A stretch of 64,000 bases of DNA from Nonomuraea turcica (GTDB taxonomy: Bacteria > Actinomycetota > Actinomycetes > Streptosporangiales > Streptosporangiaceae): positions 744,001 to 808,000 of the forward strand of contig NZ_JAUZQF010000001.1 in assembly GCF_030718205.1 (NCBI RefSeq). Reading direction: 5' to 3'. Of this stretch, positions 38,414-46,291 are shown piece after piece (position 1 is the stretch's first letter; each line of letters begins with the position of its first letter). The notes beneath the pieces were generated by a model. That model did no database searches, had not been told where the DNA came from, and saw only the letters and a list, made by a program, of their open reading frames with translations. A program made the translations under genes and the position numbers.

Positions 38414-40531
38414 GTGGACACTCTGGAAAGCCTCGTCATCGTCCGGCGGCTACGAGTTCCCATCGACGCTCCCGCCGACGTCGCGCCCGCCGGCTGGGGA
38501 GAGGTGGCCGCCCGCCAGCTCGACGCCGCACTCCTGAGCGTCGGCTTCAAGTGCTCGGCGCCCCTGCTCGAACGCCTGGCGGGGCTGCCCGGCGAGACCG
38601 TCCTGGACCTTGGCGTACGGGTCCTGGCGGCGGTCCGCGGCCTGGTGGGCGACCATGTCCAGCACAACGCGTACTTCATCGACTTCCCCGAGAACGTGCC
38701 GGACACCCTGGAGTTCTGGGCCGGCCTCCTGCGTGAGACCATGCTCGACCCGGTCGCCGCCGAGCGGCTCCAGCCGCCGACGCTCAACCTGCTGACCCTG
38801 CCGGGCTACGGCCGCTACCAGCACACCTACGCCGACCTGCTGGCCGCGCACGCTGAGCTGATCCCGCTGGCAGGCGACCGGGTGACCGTACTGGAGCTGG
38901 GCGGAAGCCTGGAGGCGGAGGCACGCGGGCTCTACTTCTCGCTGGCGGGCTCGCAGTCGCCGCTGGCCGCCGAGGACCTGGCGGCGTTGCGGTCGCTGGC
39001 GTCGCACTGCGCCGACGAGCCGGAGCGCATCCCGGTGCGCGAGAACCGCGCCATCGTCAACGAAGTGCGGCTGGCCGCCGGCCGGCCGCTGCTCGTGGAC
39101 ACGGTCACCGACGTGCTCCGGCTCGCCTGCGGCTGCTCCGGCGGCGATGTCACGCTGGCCGCGCCCACCCGGTTCCGCTCCTTCCGCCGCGCCGAGCGCC
39201 GCGCCCTCCTGCGGGCTCTGGACGCGGTCGCCACTCCGGCCAAGCTCGGCGACGTGCCACGCCACCGCGAGCAGTGGAAGCGGCTCGGTGAGCGGCTGCA
39301 TCCCCACGACTATCCGCATCTGACGCGGGCCGGCCACGTCTTCGAGGTGGCCAGGGGCGTACGCGAGGCCGCCGGCTTCGACAGCCGGGTCGAGGCCGCT
39401 CTGTCGGCGGGCCGTACTGCGGATGCCGTCCGGCTGCTGGAGAGGGCGCCCGGCGCGTTGCTGCGCCGCCTCGACCACCTGCTGCGGACCGGCCTGTCCG
39501 CGTCGGCCGTGCTGGACGCCGCTGAGGGAGCGGCGGCCGGTGCTTCCGGCCGTGTCCTGCTGTCCCTGCGCGAGCACCTGCAGAACCGGCTCGCCCCCAC
39601 CGCGGGCCGCGTCTTCACCAACCGGTACGGCAGGGCGTGGGCGACCCCCGACACCCGATCGACGCTGGAGGAGGACGTCCTCGCGCGGGCGCTGGACATC
39701 CTGGACAGGCAGATCGCCGGCCGCCTGCCCGACCCGGGCGAGCTGATCGTCGATCCTGACGTGCTCGACGTGGCACTGCCGTTATCCGGCAAGGCGGTCG
39801 CGCCCGGGCTCGGCATGCTGCCGCGCGGCTCGCTGTCGGCCGTGGGCGGCGAATTGCTCAGGTTCTTCGTCCATTGGCGGCAGGCCCGGCGGCGCACGGA
39901 CTACGACCTGTCCGCTCTCCTGCTGGACGCCTCTTACGGCAACCCGGCGCACATCTCGTGGACGAACTACTCCAACGGCTTCGCCGAGTACTCCGGTGAC
40001 CTCACCGAGGCGCCGGACGGCGCGTCGGAGTTCATCAACATCCGTCTCGCCGAAGCGGCCCGGCCGATCATCATCCCGCAGGTCAACATCTACGCCGGGG
40101 AACGGTTCGACGAGGCCGCCGAGGCGTTCTTCGGGTACATGACCAGGGACGCCGCGCAGGAAGGCAGGCCGTTCGAGCCGCGGACCGTACGCATGAAGTC
40201 CGACCTGCGCGGCTCCGGCCGGATCGCGCTGCCTCTGGTCTTCCTGCGCGGAGACGACGGCACATGGCGGGTGAAGTGGCTGCATCTCTACCTGAAGGGG
40301 CATCCCGGCTTCAACCAGGTGGAGGGCAACCGGGTCACCGCCTCGCTGCTGGTGCGCTCGATCGTGGAACGCGACTACCTACGCGTCCGCTATCTGGCCG
40401 ACCTGCTGCGGACGAAGAGCTCGCAGCAGGCCGGGGGCACCACCTACATCGGGATGGAGGCGTCGGCCGATCTCCCGCCGGGCGCGCGGGTGTACACGCC
40501 TGGGACCCTGCACGAACTGATCCCGGCCTGA
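38414..40531 (+). CDS. TerD-related (MXAN_6230/SCO0854-type) large protein
   Basis: 705 residues from GTG 38414; an in-frame GTG about 10 codons upstream is possible and the ribosome site is weak. The N-terminal 450 residues are helical with LETVLDLGVRVLAAVRG and EFWAGLLRETMLDP-type sequence. The C-terminal 200 residues have TDYDLSALLLDASYGNPAHI, DLTEAPDGASEFINIRL and IPQVNIYAGERFDEA, the TerD/CabP calcium-binding-like domain. Proteins of this arrangement are known from streptomycetes and myxobacteria. The large size and lone position here suggest stress or phage-defence related roles, not shown. Confidence 0.72.
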   Translation: MDTLESLVIVRRLRVPIDAPADVAPAGWGEVAARQLDAALLSVGFKCSAPLLERLAGLPGETVLDLGVRVLAAVRGLVGDHVQHNAYFIDFPENVPDTLEFWAGLLRETMLDPVAAERLQPPTLNLLTLPGYGRYQHTYADLLAAHAELIPLAGDRVTVLELGGSLEAEARGLYFSLAGSQSPLAAEDLAALRSLASHCADEPERIPVRENRAIVNEVRLAAGRPLLVDTVTDVLRLACGCSGGDVTLAAPTRFRSFRRAERRALLRALDAVATPAKLGDVPRHREQWKRLGERLHPHDYPHLTRAGHVFEVARGVREAAGFDSRVEAALSAGRTADAVRLLERAPGALLRRLDHLLRTGLSASAVLDAAEGAAAGASGRVLLSLREHLQNRLAPTAGRVFTNRYGRAWATPDTRSTLEEDVLARALDILDRQIAGRLPDPGELIVDPDVLDVALPLSGKAVAPGLGMLPRGSLSAVGGELLRFFVHWRQARRRTDYDLSALLLDASYGNPAHISWTNYSNGFAEYSGDLTEAPDGASEFINIRLAEAARPIIIPQVNIYAGERFDEAAEAFFGYMTRDAAQEGRPFEPRTVRMKSDLRGSGRIALPLVFLRGDDGTWRVKWLHLYLKGHPGFNQVEGNRVTASLLVRSIVERDYLRVRYLADLLRTKSSQQAGGTTYIGMEASADLPPGARVYTPGTLHELIPA

Positions 40532-40717
40532 TACGGTTGAGATCGTCATGAGGCCATTCGAGGGCTTCCTTCTCACCTTTCGGACCAGGAATGCCCGAAA
40601 GGGCGCCTGGCTTGGCTAGCTCTCGAGCCTTCCTCACGACCCAGCGGGTGCCTCGTTCTTCCAGGCGACGTCCTGTGTTCATCGACGGGTCGCGGCCGGC
40701 CCCTAGATTCCGATCTC

Positions 40718-41773
40718 GTGAAATTTCATGACAGCACGGATGTCAAGGAGCGCGGCCTCGCCCGGCGTACGCTCATCGCCGGCGCCCTGTCCGCGACGGG
40801 CCTCACCGTCCTGGGCAGCACGGCGGCCCACGCGGCCGCCCAGCCGAACGGGAAGCCGCCCCGCGTCCTGATCGCCACCAACGAGCCCTGGGGCACCTAC
40901 CACGTGGCACCCCTGCTGCCCGAGGCACGCCGCCTGGGGTGGGAGATCGTGCAGCTGGTGCCCGATCTGTCCGGGATCAAGCCTGGTGACCCGGTCACGG
41001 TGGCGACCCCGGACCGCATCCCGCCGGCCGACCTGCTCGTGGTGACGGGCGCGGGAGACTGGCCCGCGGACTGCGCCGCGCGGCTGCCCGGGCTGCCGAT
41101 GATCGCCAGCTCGCTCGCGTACCAGCTTCCGGTCGAGGCGCCCCGCGCGGCGGAATTCCGCTCCCGGCTCAGGGCGATCACGGCGTCCTCCCCGGCCGAG
41201 GCGAAGGTGTTCGACGACTACCTGGGCACGCGCCGCCCGATCACGGTCGTGGGCACGCCGCAGACCGACGACCTACCCCGGCACACCCCCGAACCCGGCA
41301 CCGTGCTGGTGCTCACCAGCGTGACCAGGTCCAGCCAGACCGGCGGCTCGGCCCCGGGCACCGAGCTGCTCCTGGCCGCCGCCGAGCGGCTCGCGGCGGC
41401 CGGCAAGCACATCCTGGTGGGGCTGCACCCGCGCGAGGACCGCTCGTTGTGGGACCGGTACGAGATCAGCTCCGTTCCCTCGGTCCAGGCGTCGGCGCGG
41501 GCCGAGGCCGCCATCGGCATCCCGGGCACGGTGTTCCCGGTCGTCGCCGCCGTGGGCGTCCCCTTGGTGGGCTGCACGGATCCGCGCCTGCAGATCCCCG
41601 GCTACCTGCTGAGCGTGTGCTCGCACACGATCACGGCCGCGGACGCCGCGGTGACCGCCGTGGCGCAGGCCAAGCCGGTCTCGCGCGACGTGCTGTACGA
41701 GGCAGTCGGCCCCATCGGCGGCTCGGCCCGCAGGCTGCTCAAGGTGTGGAGGAAGGCGGGCACCCGAGTCTGA
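40718..41773 (+). CDS. Tat-exported protein of unknown function
   Basis: 351 residues from GTG. ERGLARRTLIAGALSATGLT is a twin-arginine signal with AHAA cleavage near residue 40. The mature part has a repeated Rossmann-like look (PRVLIATNEPWGTYHVAPLL; RPITVVGTPQTDDLP; GTVLVLTSVTRSS; HILVGLHPREDRSLW), with GIPGTVFPVVAAVGVPLVGC near the end. The layout is like a CDP-glycerol or UDP-sugar-type transferase fold, but no catalytic motif is sure. Likely works outside the membrane. Confidence 0.68.
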   Translation: MKFHDSTDVKERGLARRTLIAGALSATGLTVLGSTAAHAAAQPNGKPPRVLIATNEPWGTYHVAPLLPEARRLGWEIVQLVPDLSGIKPGDPVTVATPDRIPPADLLVVTGAGDWPADCAARLPGLPMIASSLAYQLPVEAPRAAEFRSRLRAITASSPAEAKVFDDYLGTRRPITVVGTPQTDDLPRHTPEPGTVLVLTSVTRSSQTGGSAPGTELLLAAAERLAAAGKHILVGLHPREDRSLWDRYEISSVPSVQASARAEAAIGIPGTVFPVVAAVGVPLVGCTDPRLQIPGYLLSVCSHTITAADAAVTAVAQAKPVSRDVLYEAVGPIGGSARRLLKVWRKAGTRV

Positions 41774-41946
41774 CCGGCTGCTCGGCGGCGCTCCGGGTCA
41801 TTGGCGGCAGGTAGTATCTTGTTTTCGGATTTCGGTTCTCGGGGTTGCTGAGGCATACTGCGGAGAGCACCCTGCTCGATCGGGCGAGTTACGAAACTGC
41901 TCCCTGCGTCGGGTATCCTCTACAGGCCGGGTCCATACCGGCTCAA

Positions 41947-42020
41947 GGCGGAGTAGCTCAGTCAGGCAGAGCAAACGGCTCATAATCGTTGTGTCGCCGG
42001 TTCAAGTCCGGCCTCCGCTA
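41947..42020 (+). tRNA. tRNA-Met (CAT), elongator
   Basis: 74 bases. Acceptor GGCGGAG/CTCCGCT, D stem GCTC/GAGC, anticodon stem AACGG/TCGTT with loop CTCATAA (anticodon CAT), T stem GCCGG/CCGGC with TTCAAGT. No CCA encoded. It stands before rpmG, as in many actinobacteria. Confidence 0.93.
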
Positions 42021-42091
42021 CTGCCCAATCCCAGGTCGGCAGGCCTGGGCATGGGCGTGTCCATGTCCCGAACGTAGAAAGGCACTCCCAA

Positions 42092-42256
42092 GTGGCTGCC
42101 ACCGACGTTAGGCCGAAGATCACGCTGGCCTGCCAGGAGTGCAAGCACCGCAACTACATCACGCGGAAGAACCGGCGTAACGACCCGGATCGGCTTGAGC
42201 TGAAGAAATACTGCCCCAACTGCCGCACGCACCGCGCGCACCGCGAGACTCGATAG
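42092..42256 (+). CDS. rpmG: 50S ribosomal protein L33
   Basis: 54 residues from GTG, AGAAAGG upstream. [20 protein letters not shown] and [10 protein letters not shown] carry the two CxxC pairs of the zinc-binding (C+) form of L33. It is a large-subunit protein. The tRNA-Met, rpmG, hadA/hadB, murB order is conserved in actinobacteria, and supports the identification. Confidence 0.93.
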   Translation: MAATDVRPKITLACQECKHRNYITRKNRRNDPDRLELKKYCPNCRTHRAHRETR

Positions 42257-42291
42257 CTCTCCGGGGGCTTCTCCATCGTTCATATCGCACA

Positions 42292-42320
42292 ACCGGCGTC
42301 CTGGTGTGGGCGCCGGTTTG
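42292..42320 (+). terminator. Terminator after rpmG
   Basis: ACCGGCG (42292-42298) / CGCCGGT (42311-42317) followed by TTG. It is 36 bases after the rpmG stop. Confidence 0.7.
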
Positions 42321-42477
42321 TCGTGTCTGCACGCTGGTGCCCGCCTCGCCCCGCGGGTGCGCGTCGGCCGGCCACGGCACCGCGTAAAGAGCGGGCATCA
42401 CCGGCGACAGCCGAACCTTGTTCTGTTACCGTCGGCCTCAGCAGCGCTCGGACGAGGGACATTGCGAGGGAGCACTG

Positions 42478-42927
42478 ATGGCCTTGAACCGTGACTTCGT
42501 GGGCAGGACCTACCCGCCCAGCGCCCCCTACGAGGTCAGCCGGGTGAAGATCAGGGAGTTCGCGGCCGCGATCGGCGACGCCAACCCGATCTACCGCGAC
42601 AAAGAAGCCGCCCAGGCCGCCGGTTATCGCGACGTGATCGCGCCGCCGACGTTCCCCATCGTGTTCAGCCTGCAGAGCGGCGGCGACGCGCTGGTGGATC
42701 CGGATCTCGGGCTGAACTTCGCCATGGTGGTCCACGGCGAGCAGCGTTTCGAGTACGTACGCCCCGTCTACGCCGGTGATCAGCTGGTCAGCATCGCCAC
42801 GATCACCGACATCCGGACCGCCGGGCGCAACGAGCTGCTGACGGTGCGCAGTGAGGTCGCGACCGTCGAGGGCGAGCCCGTCTGCGTCACCTACAACACG
42901 ATCGTCGAGCGCGGAGGGGCCGGCTGA
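42478..42927 (+). CDS. MaoC-like hydratase subunit (HadA type)
   Basis: 149 residues from ATG 42478. MALNRDFVGRTYPPSAPYEV is the HadA/HadC-type N-terminus; the hot-dog fold continues with FAAAIGDANPIYRDKEAAQA. These proteins lack the catalytic pair and form heterodimers with a HadB-type subunit. Together they dehydrate 3-hydroxyacyl-ACP in a fatty acid synthase II-like system. The next gene starts inside its stop codon (TGATG), as expected for a pair. Confidence 0.85.
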   Translation: MALNRDFVGRTYPPSAPYEVSRVKIREFAAAIGDANPIYRDKEAAQAAGYRDVIAPPTFPIVFSLQSGGDALVDPDLGLNFAMVVHGEQRFEYVRPVYAGDQLVSIATITDIRTAGRNELLTVRSEVATVEGEPVCVTYNTIVERGGAG

Positions 42928-43355
42928 TGGGCGCCACGGTGAAGTACGACGAGGTCGAGGTCGGGCAGGAGATCCCGGCCGTGGACTACAACGTGCGCAG
43001 GCTCGACCTGGTGATGTACGCCGGTGCTTCCGGGGACTTCAACCAGATCCACTGGAACGAGCGGTTTGCCAAGATGGTCGGGCTGCCTGACGTGATCGCG
43101 CATGGGATGTACACGATGGCGCAGGCCGGGCGGTTCGTTACCGACTGGGTGGGGGATCCCGGTGCGGTGCTGGACTTCGGCGTGCGGTTCTCGTCGATGG
43201 TGGTCGTGCCCGATGACGATCAAGGTGCGACGATCTCGGTGAGCGGGGTCGTGGAGGAGAAGCTCCAGGACAAGCGCGTGGTCATCGGCCTGACGGCCAA
43301 GTCGGCCGAGGCCAAGGTGCTGTCCAAGGCTCGCGCGGTGGTCCAGCTGTCCTGA
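42927..43355 (+). CDS. MaoC-like hydratase subunit (HadB type)
   Basis: 142 residues. MYAGASGDFNQIHWNERFAK holds the catalytic Asp and His of the (R)-hydratase motif (D-x4-H), and HGMYTMAQAG follows. It carries the active site for the HadA-type partner. Ends before a poorly conserved gene. Confidence 0.86.
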   Translation: MGATVKYDEVEVGQEIPAVDYNVRRLDLVMYAGASGDFNQIHWNERFAKMVGLPDVIAHGMYTMAQAGRFVTDWVGDPGAVLDFGVRFSSMVVVPDDDQGATISVSGVVEEKLQDKRVVIGLTAKSAEAKVLSKARAVVQLS

Positions 43356-43398
43356 CGCGCGATGATAGGTCCGGTGGCTCTCGGGTACCCGTGTGCCT

Positions 43399-44442
43399 AT
43401 GAGTGAAGCTGCGCGACAGGTATGGCCCACGGTCCGGTCGATCCCCGTCTCCGCCGTGACCGACGCCAAGCCGCCCGGGCGGCTGCGGCCCGCGCGCCTG
43501 GAGCAGGTGGCGGGCAGTTCGGGGACCGGCCGGGACACCACGGGCGGCGCCGCGACCGGTGTGGGCACGGCCGGGGCCAAGCCGCGGGCGGGCTCGGGCA
43601 CGCACGCCCGCCCCAACCCCGCCGCCGAGCTGGGCTTCTCCGGCGACCCGGGCCAGCACGGCGACACGGGCGACCCTGGCGACGCGATGCTGCACGCCCA
43701 GCGCGTCTGGGACGCCTCACTGGCCACGAACCGCCTCGACGACCTGGGCGTCAACGCCGAGCGGCAGCGCATGGAGATCAAGGACATCACGACCACGGTG
43801 AGCCTGCTCGCCGACGGCTGGCCCGCTGATGTGCGTACCTGCGTGCAGTCGGTGATCGACCACACGGACGTGCAGGTGCTCGCGCTCGACCTGGGCAACC
43901 TCGACGGCGCCGGTGACGTGCTGGACGACCTGGCCGAGCGCTACCCGCAGCGCGTCGCCGTCTGGCACGTGGCCGAGCGGCCGCACTGGCGAGGAGGCAC
44001 GGCGACCTGGGGCGAGAGCCGGGCCAAACTGCTGCGGCTGGACGAGTCGGACGTACACGTGCTGATGGAGACCTCGATCGTGCTCCGCGGCGACGCGCTG
44101 ACCCCGCTGGTCGCGGCCGTCGCGGAAGGGGCGGTGGCCGCCGGGTGGCGGGGTGTGGACCCGTCCGACGGGCGTGAGACCGGCCCGGGCAGGGTGCCGG
44201 CGCTGACCGGCGAGCTCATGGCGGTACGCCGATCGGCCGCGCTCGGTGCGCTGCCCGAGGACGCCCACTACGGCCGCCACGCGGACCTGGAGCTGTCGCT
44301 CGGCCTGCGGGGGGAGCTGGTCGTGCCTGCGGGGCCGCCGCCGGTGGAGCGGCTCGGCACGCACGACGTCCCGGCCGACTACCAGGAGCGCGAGTCGCGG
44401 CGTAACTATGACGGGGTGCTGCGCATGCTGAGCGCCTCATAA
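43399..44442 (+). CDS. Glycosyltransferase-like hypothetical protein
   Basis: 347 residues from ATG 43399; GTG 43393 is the alternative. About 80 N-terminal residues are low-complexity (Gly, Thr, Ala, Pro). The rest has a Rossmann-like DVRTCVQSVIDHTDVQVLAL, LDLGNLDGAGDVLDDL and VHVLMETSIVLRGDALTPLV, similar to a family 2 glycosyltransferase nucleotide domain. The catalytic DxD region is not clear. It is wedged between hadB and murB, where actinobacteria often have a variable gene. Confidence 0.6.
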   Translation: MSEAARQVWPTVRSIPVSAVTDAKPPGRLRPARLEQVAGSSGTGRDTTGGAATGVGTAGAKPRAGSGTHARPNPAAELGFSGDPGQHGDTGDPGDAMLHAQRVWDASLATNRLDDLGVNAERQRMEIKDITTTVSLLADGWPADVRTCVQSVIDHTDVQVLALDLGNLDGAGDVLDDLAERYPQRVAVWHVAERPHWRGGTATWGESRAKLLRLDESDVHVLMETSIVLRGDALTPLVAAVAEGAVAAGWRGVDPSDGRETGPGRVPALTGELMAVRRSAALGALPEDAHYGRHADLELSLGLRGELVVPAGPPPVERLGTHDVPADYQERESRRNYDGVLRMLSAS

Positions 44443-44453
44443 GCTAGGTGCCC

Positions 44454-45491
44454 ATGGAAATGCTCGCGCCGTACACCACGCTGCGCCTGGGCGGTCCCGC
44501 CCGCGAATTCGCCGAAGCCACCACGGCGGAGCAGCTCGTGTCCCTGATCGCCGAGGCCGACATGACCGCGGTGCCCACGCTGGTGCTCGGTGGAGGCAGC
44601 AACGTCGTGGTGGCGGACGCGGGGTTCGACGGGCTCGTCATCAAGGTCGCGACCAGCGGGGTGGCCGTCTCACGTGACGGCGATGAGGTGCTGGTCACGG
44701 TCGAAGCGGGCGAGGACTGGGATCCGTTCGTGGCCCGTGCGGTGGCAGAGGGCTGGTCGGGCATTGAGTGCATGTCCGGCATTCCCGGGCTAGTGGGGTC
44801 CACGCCCATCCAGAACGTCGGCGCGTACGGGCAGGAGGTCTCCCAGACCGTCAGGTGCGTGCGTGCTTACGATCGCCGCACCCGGCAGGTGGTGGATCTG
44901 GAGGCGCGGCAGTGCGGGTTCTCTTACCGCGACAGTGCCTTCAAGCGGGATCTGGTGCGATATGTGGTGCTGGCCGTGACGTACGCGCTGAAGGTTTCCG
45001 AAATGTCAGGACCTGTGGCCTATAAGGAGCTGGCCGGGCTGCTGCGGGTCGAGCTCGGCGACCGGGTGCCGCTGGCGCAGGCCCGTGAGGCCGTCCTGGG
45101 GTTGCGGCGCGGCAAGGGCATGGTGCTCGATCCGGACGATCCTGACACCCGCAGCGCCGGCTCGTTCTTCACCAACCCGATCCTGACCGCTGAGCAGGCG
45201 GCGGAGCTGGCGACCCTGGCACCCGGCCATCCGCGCTGGGAGATGCCGGACGGGTCGCTCAAGGTGCCGGCCGCGTGGCTGATCGAGCAGGCCGGCTTTC
45301 CGAAGGGTTATGAGCGCGGGCCCGTACGGATCTCCACCAAGCACACCCTGGCCCTGACCAACCCCACGGGAGCCGCCACCACCGCCGAGCTGCTCGCGCT
45401 GGCGTGTGAGGTGCGGGACGGGGTGCGGGAGAAGTTCGGCGTCACGCTGGTCAACGAGCCGGTGCTGGTCGGCTGCGCCCTGGGGGAATAG
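44454..45491 (+). CDS. murB: UDP-N-acetylenolpyruvoylglucosamine reductase
   Basis: 345 residues from ATG 44454 (GTG 44448 possible). FAD-binding VLGGGSNVVVADAGFDGLVI, GIPGLVGSTPIQNVGAYGQE, and the catalytic Ser in RSAGSFFTNP are present, along with the C-terminal TKHTLALTNPTGA. It is the type I MurB with Tyr-loop (YRDSAFK). Second step of cell wall precursor synthesis. Together with rpmG and hadAB it marks core chromosome. Confidence 0.93.
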   Translation: MEMLAPYTTLRLGGPAREFAEATTAEQLVSLIAEADMTAVPTLVLGGGSNVVVADAGFDGLVIKVATSGVAVSRDGDEVLVTVEAGEDWDPFVARAVAEGWSGIECMSGIPGLVGSTPIQNVGAYGQEVSQTVRCVRAYDRRTRQVVDLEARQCGFSYRDSAFKRDLVRYVVLAVTYALKVSEMSGPVAYKELAGLLRVELGDRVPLAQAREAVLGLRRGKGMVLDPDDPDTRSAGSFFTNPILTAEQAAELATLAPGHPRWEMPDGSLKVPAAWLIEQAGFPKGYERGPVRISTKHTLALTNPTGAATTAELLALACEVRDGVREKFGVTLVNEPVLVGCALGE

Positions 45492-45524
45492 GCGTCCCGG
45501 CGGGGCTGTTATGGTGTTCTGGAA

Positions 45525-45660
45525 TTGCCGAGGGGGAGTAGTCCCAATCGTGTGATCGACATACTGGCGCGTTCGCGCGCCCGGTCACGCGGGCCTTTCA
45601 ACGGGCGGACGAGACCTTCGGCCTGGCAGCCGTATGGATGAAGACGCTGCCGGGCCGAAG
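45525..45660 (+). promoter_or_regulatory. yybP-ykoY manganese riboswitch
   Basis: The leader contains GGGGGAGTAGTCCC and a later GGCGGACGAGACC, two conserved parts of the yybP-ykoY class, with a GC hairpin (GCGCGTTCGCGCGC) between. It lies in front of a GDT1/TMEM165-family gene, one of the standard partners of this riboswitch. It would raise expression when manganese is high. Limits are approximate. Confidence 0.8.
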
Positions 45661-45718
45661 TCATGCCCGAAAACTCCCCGGGTGCCTGCTTCCGGCCTGG
45701 TCGCGCGGAAGAGGACCG

Positions 45719-46285
45719 TTGGAAGCGTTCTGGATCAGCCTCGCCGTCATTTTCGTGGCCGAGCTCGGTGACAAGAGCCAGCTCATGGCGATGACGTTCG
45801 CGACCCGTTTCAAGACCTGGCCCGTGCTCCTGGGCATCACGATCGCCACGACCGTCGTGCACCTGGTGAGCGTGGCCGTCGGGGGCCTCATCGGGGACGC
45901 GCTGCCCACGACCGCGATCGCGGTGGTGGCCGGGCTGGCCTTCCTCGGCTTCGCCGTGTGGACGCTGCGCGGTGACGAGCTGGCCGAGGAGGAGTCGCGC
46001 AAGGCCCAGCGCACCACCAGGAACGCCCTGATCGCGGTGACCGTGGCGTTCTTCCTGAGCGAGCTGGGCGACAAGACGATGCTGGCCACGATCACGCTCG
46101 CGACGCAGCACGGCTGGGTCGGCACCTGGATCGGCTCGACCGTCGGCATGGTCGCGGCCGACGCCCTGGCCATCCTCGTCGGCCGCCTGCTGGGCAAGCA
46201 CCTCCCCGAGAAGATCATCCGGTACGGCGCCGCCGCGGCCTTCGCCGTCTTCGGCGTGGCCCTGCTGGTGGAGGCTCTTCTCTAG
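45719..46285 (+). CDS. GDT1/TMEM165 family manganese exporter
   Basis: 188 residues from TTG 45719 with GGAAGAGGA upstream; the in-frame ATG at 45638 falls in the riboswitch. Six hydrophobic helices in two halves, each with the family signature: AELGDKSQLMAM and SELGDKTMLATI. The paired ELGDK motifs form the cation path. Members export Mn or Ca. Riboswitch control supports manganese. Confidence 0.88.
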   Translation: MEAFWISLAVIFVAELGDKSQLMAMTFATRFKTWPVLLGITIATTVVHLVSVAVGGLIGDALPTTAIAVVAGLAFLGFAVWTLRGDELAEEESRKAQRTTRNALIAVTVAFFLSELGDKTMLATITLATQHGWVGTWIGSTVGMVAADALAILVGRLLGKHLPEKIIRYGAAAAFAVFGVALLVEALL

Positions 46286-46291
46286 GAACTC

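Noticed and set aside
45638..45718. ATG at 45638 as start of the GDT1-family gene
   Set aside because: It lies in the riboswitch, has no ribosome site, and the family starts at the TTG at 45719 with a good site.
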